Shown piece after piece: positions 1-6,164 of a DNA stretch of 44,645 bases; position 1 is the first letter of the stretch, and the number at the start of each line of letters is the position of its first letter. The stretch is from the NCBI RefSeq assembly GCF_937128705.1, contig NZ_CAKZMP010000099.1, positions 1 to 44,645 on the forward strand, written 5' to 3'. Source of the stretch: an uncultured Kiloniella sp. (GTDB lineage Bacteria > Pseudomonadota > Alphaproteobacteria > Kiloniellales > Kiloniellaceae). Under the pieces are notes generated by a model. That model searched no databases. It saw only the letters and a list, made by a program, of their open reading frames with translations, and was not told the DNA's origin. The position numbers and the translations under genes are program-made.

Positions 1-135
1 ATTGGATTCTACGCCACACCATTTCTTGGACCTATTAACCAGACAGTAATCACTGAACAGCGCGCAACCGAGATTGAGCTTCCAGTGAAAATCGAAAAGG
101 TGGATGATGTGGAAGCTGTAGTTGGAGAAGAATAA
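1..135 (+). CDS. C-terminal end of an unidentified protein (partial)
   Basis: Frame 1 is open from the first base to a TAA at 133-135, giving 44 residues that begin IGFYATPFLGPINQ and end in an acidic tail (VDDVEAVVGEE). The first part is fairly hydrophobic and the tail is charged, which would fit the cytosolic end of a membrane protein, but I do not recognise the family. It is followed at once by a strong hairpin that should end its transcript. The gene starts upstream of the window, so nothing can be said about its operon. Confidence 0.6.
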   Translation: MGFYATPFLGPINQTVITEQRATEIELPVKIEKVDDVEAVVGEE

Positions 136-143
136 AGCACACC

Positions 144-172
144 CTTTGCCTGGGATTAATCCCCAGGCAAAG
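144..172. terminator. Bidirectional hairpin terminator
   Basis: An 11-bp perfect stem (CTTTGCCTGGG, 144-154, against 162-172) with a 7-nt loop lies between two convergent genes. The stop codon of the minus-strand hydrolase sits inside the loop (156-158). The run of T is poor on both strands, so efficiency is uncertain. Confidence 0.6.
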
Positions 173-962
173 AAGATTTAATCAAATCCCCCACAAGCTC
201 AGCCTGTTTATAAACCATAAAATGCCCACCACCCTTAATGACGTGGACAGGCTGCTGTATCCGTTTTATGGGGAATGTGCGGTCACCCTCGCCATGTATA
301 TGCACGAGCTCCGTCCCCTCCCGCATCGGAGGCGTTTGCCAGCCTGAAAGCTGCGTGAGCGCCCAGCGTAGGTCTGAACTTGAATGCCTGTCTACCATAT
401 CCTTAAAGAGCGTTTGCTCCTCTTTGCTCACATAATCATGATATTTTCCCCACAATGGCAAGGAAGCCAGAGTAACGCTCTTGGACATAACATGTTGAAT
501 CCCTAATTTCTTGATTATGCTAAAATGAGGCGGAAGCTCCTTTCGGCTTTTGATACTGGAAATGATTAGCACTTTCCTGATCGGCATGATCGCGGCTATT
601 TCCTGACTCATCATCCCACCAAATGAATGCCCAATGCCCACCACAGGACCTTTATTTTCGACATCCATTTTTTTACGAATAGATTCCGCTAAAGCATCTG
701 CCATTTCCAACCAATTAGGTGCTCGATCTTCATTCCACGTCGAACCTCCATGTCCAGGAATATTGCTGATATAGCAATCCCAGGATTCTGGCATAAGGTG
801 CATCAAGGGAATTAAAGTACCTGCCGAAAACCCTGTGCCGTGTAAAAAGTGTACGCGCTGCTCAGGATTTTCAACCTGTCGATGGAAGCCCTGTATGGCA
901 TGCCCAAATGAGGTTTGCTGTTGCCAGGATTCTATATTGGTTGACTCTAATAGTGTATTCAT
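156..962 (-). CDS. Alpha/beta hydrolase
   Basis: This 268-residue protein is an alpha/beta-hydrolase-fold enzyme, probably a soluble esterase or C-C/thioester hydrolase of unknown substrate. The oxyanion-hole HGTG motif is at residues 41-44, the nucleophile elbow GHSFGG at 111-116 (Ser113), a likely acid Asp227 in GEGDRTFP, and the catalytic His247 in GGGHF. There is no signal peptide. It lies 78 bp downstream of an SDR gene on the same strand, so the two may be cotranscribed, and it ends inside a hairpin terminator. The ATG at 962 is the only good start. Family is clear from the motifs; the substrate is not. Confidence 0.85.
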   Translation of the reverse strand: MNTLLESTNIESWQQQTSFGHAIQGFHRQVENPEQRVHFLHGTGFSAGTLIPLMHLMPESWDCYISNIPGHGGSTWNEDRAPNWLEMADALAESIRKKMDVENKGPVVGIGHSFGGMMSQEIAAIMPIRKVLIISSIKSRKELPPHFSIIKKLGIQHVMSKSVTLASLPLWGKYHDYVSKEEQTLFKDMVDRHSSSDLRWALTQLSGWQTPPMREGTELVHIHGEGDRTFPIKRIQQPVHVIKGGGHFMVYKQAELVGDLIKSSLPGD

Positions 963-1040
963 ACTGTTTTTATATTGTATGTTGTCTTTAATAATAAAAA
1001 TTTAAGTTCGCCAAATATAATCATTAGCCCTATAAACTTA

Positions 1041-1748
1041 TTATACGTTGCGAATATCAAAACTGATCACTTCAGCAATATCATTTGGCCTTCCCACTCG
1101 ACCGATAGGATGAAAATCGTTGAAACCACCGGTGAGTGTGTCTTCAATTTGATCTGGCTCGATAAAAGATCCAAAAATCGGGGTCACAACAACAGCTGGT
1201 GAAACAGCATTTACCCGGATGTTGAATTCGGCAAGCTCCATGGCCAGATGCTGTGTTAATGAATGTAAGCCAGCTTTTGCCATAGAGTAAGCGGACGAAG
1301 GGGTCGCTTTAATGGCTTGCTTTGCCCACATAGATCCGATGTTTACAATTGCGCCCCCTTTATGTTCTTTCATATTGTTTGCAACGGCTTGTGTTATGAA
1401 AAATAGGCTTTTGTTTAAGTCGTGATAGCTATCGAAATCGCGATGAGTATGATCCAGAAAAGCGACAGGTTTGAACGTTCCTGCAGCATTGATTAACTTG
1501 GAAATATGGCGCTTCTCTGTTTCGATTACTGAAATGAATCGTTCAACTTGCCCCGAGTTTTGAAGATCAACGGCATGTATGTCGATCTGCCCTGATCCAT
1601 TTTGCTGTAATTCAGATTTGACCGTTTCAAGTTTTGTAGGGTCTCGACCAACAAGAACCAAGTTCTGCCCTTTGTCTCTCAAAATTTGTGCAACTGCTTT
1701 GCCCATGCCGCTTGAGCCGCCAATAATTAGTGATGCAGTATTCGTCAT
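1041..1748 (-). CDS. Short-chain dehydrogenase/reductase, C-terminus shortened
   Basis: A 235-residue classical SDR. The NAD(P)-binding glycine motif GGSSGMG is at 10-16, the NAAG motif at 87-90, and the catalytic Ser139, Tyr154 and Lys158 (YSMAK) are present, so the catalytic core looks intact. Classical SDRs of this type normally run on after the helix ending in DIAEVISF with about 20 residues holding the conserved WVTG...VDGG strand; here the reading frame ends DIRNV followed by two stops, so the last strand is missing. This may be a truncation or a decaying gene. Its promoter at about 1789-1818 is flanked by two related dyads typical of TetR-family operators, though no TetR gene is in the window. 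Confidence 0.75.
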   Translation of the reverse strand: MTNTASLIIGGSSGMGKAVAQILRDKGQNLVLVGRDPTKLETVKSELQQNGSGQIDIHAVDLQNSGQVERFISVIETEKRHISKLINAAGTFKPVAFLDHTHRDFDSYHDLNKSLFFITQAVANNMKEHKGGAIVNIGSMWAKQAIKATPSSAYSMAKAGLHSLTQHLAMELAEFNIRVNAVSPAVVVTPIFGSFIEPDQIEDTLTGGFNDFHPIGRVGRPNDIAEVISFDIRNV

Positions 1749-1761
1749 TCATTTATCCAAT

Positions 1762-1840
1762 CTATCTATAGGTAGGCAATGTATTTTTATAAAATGGGAG
1801 TATTAAAAGGTTTGTCAATTTATTTATCTACTAGTAGATA
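1762..1840 (-). promoter_or_regulatory. SDR promoter with paired TetR-like operators
   Basis: Read on the minus strand, a TTGACA -35 box (1818-1813) is followed after 18 bp by TTTTAT (1794-1789). Two related dyads bracket it: TATCTACTAGTAGATA, a perfect 16-bp palindrome at 1825-1840, and CTATCTATAGGTAG at 1762-1775, a 14-bp palindrome with one mismatched pair. They share the TCTA/TAG core and their centres lie 64 bp apart, about six helical turns. Palindromes of this form are typical of TetR-family repressors; that assignment is inference. Confidence 0.55.
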
Positions 1841-1904
1841 GATTAGGTGAGGTTTTAAAGGAAACCCGTTCTTAATTATTGCAATTTAAGGGCGTGGGGA
1901 ATGG

Positions 1905-2798
1905 TTACTCAAAAAAAGGAATAAGGTGTTCTGTAACTGCTCGGGGGTTTTCTTCTTGGGCAAAATGCCCGCAATCAATAGCATGACCTTGGACATTTTC
2001 AGCCCAGCTTTGCCACAAACCAAGCGGATTTCCTGTTTTGGCAGGAAATCCCTTATGTGCCCAAAGAAAGAAGAGAGGGGCTTTTATTTTGTCACCATTT
2101 TTTCTGCTCTCTTCGTCGTGCTGCCGGTCAAGGGTAGCCCCTGCGCGGTAATCCTCACAGAGGGCGTGCAGGTGATTGGGATCTCTAAATTGTTCCCTAT
2201 AGCTCTCTAGGGCTTCCGGGGTGAACACATTGAGTGAATTTTCCTGGGTCCAACTTTTAAGTGTCCACTCGAGATAGGTGATAGGATCTGCTTTTATCAT
2301 GTTTTCTGGTAGCGGTGCTGGTTGCGCAAGGAAAGTCCAATGATAAGCCTTAAGTGCCATCTCAGCATTGAAACGACCCCACATCTCGGCAGTAGGAACG
2401 ACTTCAATGATAGCCATTTTTTCTATTTCTTCAGGATGATCCAACGCCATACGATAGGAAACTCTTGCTCCTCTGTCGTGACCAATGACTGAAAAGCGTT
2501 TATAACCAAAATGGTTCATAAGCTCGATCATGTCTTGAGCCATGGTACGTTTGGAATAGGGGCTGTGCTCGCTATCCGTTACGGGAATGCTACTTTCCCC
2601 ATAGCCGCGCAGATCGGGAATAATACACTGGAATTTTTGTGCGAAGACCGGGGCGACTTTTCCCCAGGTTGCATGGGTTTGCGGATAGCCGTGGAGTAAG
2701 AGCAAAGGCTTACCAGTACCTGCAGTGTGAACGCTTAACTTCACTCCATTTACTTGTACAAAGGATTGGGTGAACCCGGATAAGGTTTTGGACTGCAT
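1905..2798 (-). CDS. Alpha/beta hydrolase of the fluoroacetate dehalogenase family
   Basis: 297 residues, closely following the haloacetate/fluoroacetate dehalogenase pattern: oxyanion-side HGYPQTH (36-42), DLRGYGESS (62-70), nucleophile elbow GHDRG with Asp108, the carboxylate-binding arginines Arg109 and Arg112, halide-site His153, Trp154 and Tyr217 (DYRAG), and base His278 (DCGHF). The family would hydrolyse the C-halogen bond of haloacetates through an aspartyl ester. One catalytic position differs: the acid that is normally Asp in (L)DIVPT is Glu132 here (EVVPT). This could still work as an acid or signal another substrate such as an epoxide-like compound. No signal peptide. It stands about 100 bp upstream of the SDR operon on the same strand. 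Confidence 0.8.
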   Translation of the reverse strand: MQSKTLSGFTQSFVQVNGVKLSVHTAGTGKPLLLLHGYPQTHATWGKVAPVFAQKFQCIIPDLRGYGESSIPVTDSEHSPYSKRTMAQDMIELMNHFGYKRFSVIGHDRGARVSYRMALDHPEEIEKMAIIEVVPTAEMWGRFNAEMALKAYHWTFLAQPAPLPENMIKADPITYLEWTLKSWTQENSLNVFTPEALESYREQFRDPNHLHALCEDYRAGATLDRQHDEESRKNGDKIKAPLFFLWAHKGFPAKTGNPLGLWQSWAENVQGHAIDCGHFAQEENPRAVTEHLIPFFE

Positions 2799-2876
2799 TG
2801 CTCTCTTACTCTTTGCTCGTTTTAAACGGAAGGTTGTTTAGATAAAGGGTGTTTAGTGCAAAATGCAATGATGTCT

Positions 2877-3660
2877 TTATTTTACGGTTAGACTTTTGTT
2901 GAAGAATTTGATCACTTTTTCATTAAACGCTTCGTGAAATTCTTCTCTGTTTAAGGTGGGGACATCGACACAAACTGTGTTCCAAACTCTTGGGTTATGT
3001 TCTTTCAGTAAAGGATTGCAGGGAGAGAGAAACGCAAAGTGCCCGGCATCTTTAACCAGATGATACTCTGGCGTTTTGGGTAAGAATTTAAAGATTAGAC
3101 CTGCATTGGTCTCTGTTGGAACATTTAAATCTTGTGTCCCCGACCAAAGTTGAAGAGGCAAAGTCACCTTTTCTAATGAAGATTGATCAAAGGCAAAGCC
3201 AAGTCCCGGAGCAATCACGACGGCAGCAGATATTCTTGGGTCGTGGTTCCAGTCACCCGCTGATCGCTGTGCAAGGTCAGTGATTGCGGCGGCGTTGTGA
3301 TCGCCAAGTATACAGGCAACTTCATTTGGACTTTTTTTTGCAATGCGAGAGAAGGTTATGAATATTGGGCACAGCTCCGCTTGAAACCAGGGCTGTGTAT
3401 TCTCCGGCAGAAAAACCGAAAATGCCAATTCTGGCTGGATCAATATTAGTCTTGCCAATCCAGTTGTTGAGCAAGTGGTCAATCGTCAGCTTTATATGGC
3501 GCGGGCGATCCAGCATCCAGCGTTGCGGAGGATAGCTCTCGTTTTCATAGCTATTTCCGGTGTGGGTTGGTGCAGCAGCAATATAGCCTGCTTCAGCAAG
3601 AGCTTTGGCCAAATTCGGGGGTGTGTAAAAACGGCAACAGTATGTGTTGCTATTACGCAA
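2877..3660 (-). pseudogene. Decayed dienelactone-hydrolase-like gene
   Basis: Two overlapping frames together match one predicted dienelactone hydrolase (COG4188-like). The upstream frame (down to 3322) carries LAKALAEAGYIAAAPTHTG, the RPRHI segment and the nucleophile elbow GFSAG. The downstream frame carries the remaining half: DPRISAAVVIAPGLGFAFD, GTQDLNVP and the His motif AGHFAFLSPC. The switch falls at a run of eight T on the plus strand (3332-3339), a 1-nt frameshift. The front is also missing: the frame is closed by a stop at 3664-3666, and the usual signal peptide and first strand with its HG motif are not found. A homopolymer sequencing error could explain the shift but not the lost N-terminus. 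Confidence 0.75.
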
Positions 3661-3767
3661 CTGTCATCTGGTAATTATTTTTGCAAGCTATTTTGAACTT
3701 GGCAAAAAAAGCTCGGACGGGTATTTGTTTTTTGTGAACTACTTTAAGCTTTAACAAGGAACGATTT

Positions 3768-3884
3768 ATGACCCGTATTATCACCTCTGCATATATCCGC
3801 ACGAGCGTGTTCGGGAATCGTTCTCTCCGAGCTTATGTTACTCGTGTTTTTCGATCAGCATTTCGTGGATGCACACAATTATAA
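3768..3884 (+). CDS. Small basic protein, 38 aa, unknown
   Basis: A short frame starting MTRIITSAYIRTSVF and ending FRGCTQL, with seven arginines, no lysine and no acidic residue. A good Shine-Dalgarno AAGGA (3756-3760) lies 7 nt before the ATG, and a possible promoter (TTGGCA at 3699-3704, 17 bp, TATTTG at 3722-3727) lies upstream. The arginine spacing would give an amphipathic cationic helix. I do not recognise it. Its neighbour at 4186 also opens with M-x-R-(I/V)-I and is basic at its N-terminus, so the two may be distant relatives. Being so short it could be chance, but the ribosome site argues for translation. Confidence 0.45.
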   Translation: MTRIITSAYIRTSVFGNRSLRAYVTRVFRSAFRGCTQL

Positions 3885-3934
3885 ATCCACTGAGTGTCAC
3901 ACCTTTTCGGCACTGACTGTCTGAAAAATAGTAT

Positions 3935-3954
3935 TTCACCTATTCACCTATAAT
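3935..3954 (+). promoter_or_regulatory. Tandem TTCACCTA repeat running into a TATAAT box
   Basis: TTCACCTA occurs twice head to tail (3935-3942, 3943-3950) and the second copy overlaps a perfect TATAAT (3949-3954). No good -35 box is seen 17 bp upstream, so the tandem repeat may be an activator site in its place. A transcript from here would carry the hairpins at 3981-4020 and 4045-4073 ahead of the 54-residue protein. Confidence 0.35.
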
Positions 3955-3980
3955 TTGTTTAATTCTTAACGTTTGGCCTT

Positions 3981-4020
3981 CATAGGCATGGGATCTGTGT
4001 TTTTACACCCATGAACTATG
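3981..4020 (+). ncRNA. Multi-segment RNA hairpin in a leader region
   Basis: Nested complementary segments CATAG/CTATG, CATGGG/CCCATG and GTG(T)/ACA(C) close one long imperfect hairpin with a T-rich loop (4000-4004). It lies in the 301-base stretch between the two small proteins, which otherwise holds no gene. It may be part of a structured 5' leader for the 54-residue protein or an end signal for the 38-residue one. Confidence 0.35.
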
Positions 4021-4044
4021 TGCTGTTTGTCTGACTGCTCTGAA

Positions 4045-4073
4045 ATATCTTCTCCAATATTTGGCGAAGATAT
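4045..4073. repeat. 29-bp near-perfect palindrome
   Basis: Arms ATATCTTC (4045-4052) and GAAGATAT (4066-4073) plus an inner CCAA-TAT-TTGG give 12 of 14 possible pairs. It lies 112 bp upstream of the 54-residue protein. No T-run follows, so a protein-binding operator or a leader hairpin is likelier than a terminator. Confidence 0.5.
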
Positions 4074-4185
4074 GTGGGGGCTGGTCTTACAGTGTCTTTT
4101 GCCGACAGAGTCATGTTCAAATTTGGGGTGTTACACGAGTAACTATTAAATACCGACAGTCGTGCTTACAATTATGGAGTAAGTC

Positions 4186-4350
4186 ATGGCTAGAGTTATC
4201 AAGCTATTCAATCGTATTCTTTCTCGCCTTAAGGCAAGAGTTACAGCTGTTGATATTGAGGATCTTCCCGCGTCAATTCGTGAAGACATTGGATTACCTG
4301 CAGACCCCGATCCACCAAAGTGGCCATTTCGGCAAGAGCACTTTTGGTAG
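4186..4350 (+). CDS. Small protein with DUF1127-like DIGL motif, 54 aa
   Basis: The frame opens MARVIKLFNRILSRLKARV, an amphipathic basic helix, followed by an acidic hinge and IREDIGLPADPDPPKWPF, ending in an aromatic EHFW. The (R)-x-DIGL signature after a basic helix resembles DUF1127/YjiS small proteins, which in alphaproteobacteria are often RNA-linked or stress-related; the match is partial and the proline/tryptophan tail is not typical. A Shine-Dalgarno GGAG (4176-4179) lies 6 nt before the ATG. It follows a 300-base stretch rich in hairpins and is followed by an imperfect 14-bp hairpin. Too short for usual gene-length cut-offs, but the codon pattern and ribosome site support it. Confidence 0.6.
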   Translation: MARVIKLFNRILSRLKARVTAVDIEDLPASIREDIGLPADPDPPKWPFRQEHFW

Positions 4351-4387
4351 GAGGCTAGGGGTAACAAACTAAAGTATTGGGCGTTTA

Positions 4388-4437
4388 AAAATGGATAGAA
4401 GGCATATTAAATTTGTAATCTGGCTTCTGTCCATTTT
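4388..4437 (+). terminator. Possible weak terminator hairpin
   Basis: AAAATGGATAGAAG (4388-4401) pairs with CTTCTGTCCATTTT (4424-4437) over 14 bp with one G-T wobble and a 22-nt loop. It begins 37 bp after the 54-residue protein stops. The stem is AT-rich at its base and gives four U at the end, so it could end that transcript. Confidence 0.4.
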
Positions 4438-4571
4438 GCTTGTGGTGCATTTTTGATGAAAATCTTGGGTAATAAAATTACAAATTCAATAAAGTTTGTG
4501 AAGTTGAAAGGGGTAATCTTTGTTGGTTTTAATAGGTTTATACTGAGTTTTTATTCATAAATAAAACTTGT

Positions 4572-4630
4572 ATCTGCTATTTTGCAGATCATGGATGCGA
4601 AATTATTCATTTATCTGCAAATAAGCAGAT
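4572..4630. repeat. Twin dyads ATCTGC-N6-GCAGAT
   Basis: The identical 6-bp arms ATCTGC and GCAGAT occur twice with a 6-bp centre each (4572-4589 and 4613-4630); the centres are 41 bp apart, close to four helical turns. Such duplicated equal-spaced dyads are expected for a dimeric regulator binding one face of DNA. The regulator is unknown; the nearest candidates are the MerR protein just downstream or an unlinked TetR/GntR protein. Confidence 0.55.
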
Positions 4631-4780
4631 GTCATTATCTTGGTATGGTAACGAGATACTGCCGTTGGGATTAGACATTTTTTTGTATTATCAAGTGTTT
4701 ATGTTGATTGCGTCGAAGATGATGACGTAAGGATATCTGTTTCGATCTTTGAAAATGCATTTGATAAATAAAAAAATTAA

Positions 4781-4799
4781 TTGACCTTTACGTAAGATG
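4781..4799 (+). promoter_or_regulatory. MerR-type promoter/operator box of the regulator at 4815
   Basis: TTGACCTTTACGTAAGATG at 4781-4799 matches 17 of 19 bases of the box before the paralogous regulator on the minus strand (25190-25172). It starts with a -35-like TTGACC and holds the palindromic core TTACGTAA, as expected for MerR proteins, which bind between -35 and -10. The start codon follows after only 15 nt. Confidence 0.6.
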
Positions 4800-4814
4800 T
4801 TACAAAGATGAAGT

Positions 4815-5201
4815 ATGAATGAACAGGGCTTGTATAGCATTACGGAACTTACACATGAGTTTGGGATTACAACCCGAACCTTGAGGTTCTACGAAGGCAA
4901 GAATTTACTCAACCCACACCGGGAGGGGCGGAAAAGGTTATACACTTCGCGTGACAGGGCAAGATTAGTACTAATCTTGCGTGGTAAACGCTTAGGGTTT
5001 TCCTTGGCCGAAATTCGCGAAATCATCGAAATGTATGATTTGGAACCCGGTGAAAGTGGTCAAATTCAACGTTTGCTCGAGTGTATTGCTAGACATCGTT
5101 CCAAGCTTGTTGAGAAGAGAGAAGATATCGATGAGATTCTCTCTGAAATGGCAAGAGTAACCGCTGTGGCATCGCAACGCTTGGATGAAATAAAAAAATA
5201 A
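4815..5201 (+). CDS. MerR-family regulator, LiuR-like
   Basis: A 128-residue DNA-binding regulator with an N-terminal MerR winged helix (YSITELTHEFGITTRTLRFY, residues 6-25), the conserved KRLYTSRDRARL stretch, and a C-terminal coiled coil (about 80-128). It is about 60 percent identical by eye to the regulator heading the liu operon at 24772-25155 and has no metal-binding cysteines. LiuR-type proteins control branched-chain amino-acid and fatty-acid catabolism genes; the position directly before the ABC/acyl-CoA synthetase operon suggests control of that operon and of itself through the box at 4781. A conventional Shine-Dalgarno is weak, and the start lies very close to the predicted promoter. 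Confidence 0.85.
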   Translation: MNEQGLYSITELTHEFGITTRTLRFYEGKNLLNPHREGRKRLYTSRDRARLVLILRGKRLGFSLAEIREIIEMYDLEPGESGQIQRLLECIARHRSKLVEKREDIDEILSEMARVTAVASQRLDEIKK

Positions 5202-5255
5202 ACCTGTTCAGTAGGATGAGACGTGATCCTTTGTGATCATAGAGAGGGCGCATCA

Positions 5256-5309
5256 ATGAGTTCCCATTCACGGGATGAATGGGTGTCTCGGTTGGTGCCA
5301 ACAGGATAG
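5256..5309 (+). CDS. Candidate leader peptide, 17 aa
   Basis: A short frame MSSHSRDEWVSRLVPTG begins with ATG at 5256, 7 nt after a strong Shine-Dalgarno AGAGAGGG (5241-5248), and stops with TAG at 5307-5309 in the loop of the hairpin at 5294-5316. An 8-bp hairpin (CCCATTCA 5263-5270 with TGAATGGG 5276-5283) lies within it. It is in the same frame as the ATPase gene that follows, separated only by this stop. No run of a single regulatory amino acid is seen, so a classical amino-acid attenuator is not shown. Confidence 0.45.
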   Translation: MSSHSRDEWVSRLVPTG

Positions 5310-5320
5310 TGGCATTTTTT
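5294..5320 (+). terminator. Terminator/attenuator before the ABC operon
   Basis: GGTGCCA (5294-5300) pairs with TGGCATT (5310-5316), the outer two pairs being G-T wobbles, with a 9-nt loop, followed directly by six T (5315-5320, overlapping). It lies between the MerR gene and the first ABC gene, and the leader peptide ends within it, so read-through into the operon may depend on translation. Confidence 0.45.
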
Positions 5321-5360
5321 GTCGCGGACAGGGAGAAGTTGTTTGGTTCAATCGGGCGAC

Positions 5361-6164
5361 ATGTTGCTCGAGGCGAATGGTATTAACCTTCGCTTTGGCG
5401 GAATTCGGGCTTTAACAGATGTGAGTTTTTCTGTCCGCAAGGGAGAGGTCTTCTCAATAATTGGCCCGAATGGAGCTGGTAAAACCTCTATGCTTAACTG
5501 CATTTCTGGACGGTATAAGCCCCAGGAAGGTGAGATTATATATAGAGGGAAGAACCTGATTGGCCGGTCAATTAATGATCGTGCCGCTATGGGGATTGGC
5601 CGTACCTTTCAGAATTTGGCACTTTTTAGCCATATGTCTGTTCTCGATAATATCATGGTGGGGCGTCATCACCTTCTTAAGAACAACTTCTTTACAGGTA
5701 TGCTCTATTGGATTGGCGGGGCGCGAAAAGAAGAGCTGAGCCATCGTCGTGATGTTGAAGATATAATTGATTTCCTAGAAATTCAGCATGTGAGAAATGA
5801 GCCCGCGGGTACTTTGTCTTATGGCTTGCGAAAGCGCGTAGAGCTTGCGCGGGCGATTGCGATTAATCCAGACCTTATTCTTCTGGATGAACCCATGGCG
5901 GGTATGAACCTTGAAGAAAAAGAGGATATGGCCCGCTATATTCTTGATCTTAACGAAGAGCTAGGTGTGACCGTTGTCATGATTGAACATGATATGGGGG
6001 TGGTCATGGACATATCAAACCGTGTGATGGTGCTGGATTTCGGCAAGAAGATTGCTGAGGGCTTGCCAGATGAAGTCATGGAAAATGAACATGTTAAGCA
6101 TGCTTATTTAGGAGAAGAAGATGATTTGCTCCATGATGAAGAGGCAGAGGCGGTCGCATTATGA
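5361..6164 (+). CDS. livG: Branched-chain-type ABC transporter ATP-binding protein (LivG-like)
   Basis: 267 residues from the ATG at 5361. Walker A GPNGAGKTS is at 35-43, Q-loop Gln84, signature LSYGLRKR at 152-159 (the usual LSGGQ is changed, as is common in LivG proteins of this subgroup), Walker B LILLDEP at 172-178 and switch His210. It energises uptake through the permeases encoded downstream. An in-frame TTG at 5343 has the better Shine-Dalgarno (GGGAGAAG at 5331-5338) and would add six residues; the ATG has only a weak GGG. The stop overlaps the next start by 4 nt (ATGA), so the two are translationally coupled. Substrate is unlikely to be only amino acids given the CoA ligases in the operon. 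Confidence 0.88.
   Translation: MLLEANGINLRFGGIRALTDVSFSVRKGEVFSIIGPNGAGKTSMLNCISGRYKPQEGEIIYRGKNLIGRSINDRAAMGIGRTFQNLALFSHMSVLDNIMVGRHHLLKNNFFTGMLYWIGGARKEELSHRRDVEDIIDFLEIQHVRNEPAGTLSYGLRKRVELARAIAINPDLILLDEPMAGMNLEEKEDMARYILDLNEELGVTVVMIEHDMGVVMDISNRVMVLDFGKKIAEGLPDEVMENEHVKHAYLGEEDDLLHDEEAEAVAL

Larger units (their letters stand above)
4351..4814. other. Gene-free AT-rich stretch with regulatory dyads
   Basis: No convincing gene on either strand. It holds the hairpin at 4388-4437, two copies of a 18-bp dyad at 4572-4630, a possible promoter (TTGGGA 4665-4670, TATTAT 4686-4691, short 15-bp spacer) and the MerR-type box at 4781-4799 just before the regulator gene. The composition is clearly more AT-rich than the flanking operons. 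Confidence 0.5.

Noticed and set aside
3475-3696. 73-residue plus-strand frame over the hydrolase remnant
   Set aside because: The opposite strand has clear hydrolase motifs at the same place; this frame has none.
4146-4367. 73-residue minus-strand frame overlapping the 54-residue protein
   Set aside because: No ribosome site, and the plus-strand frame has a Shine-Dalgarno and a recognisable motif, so this is its shadow.
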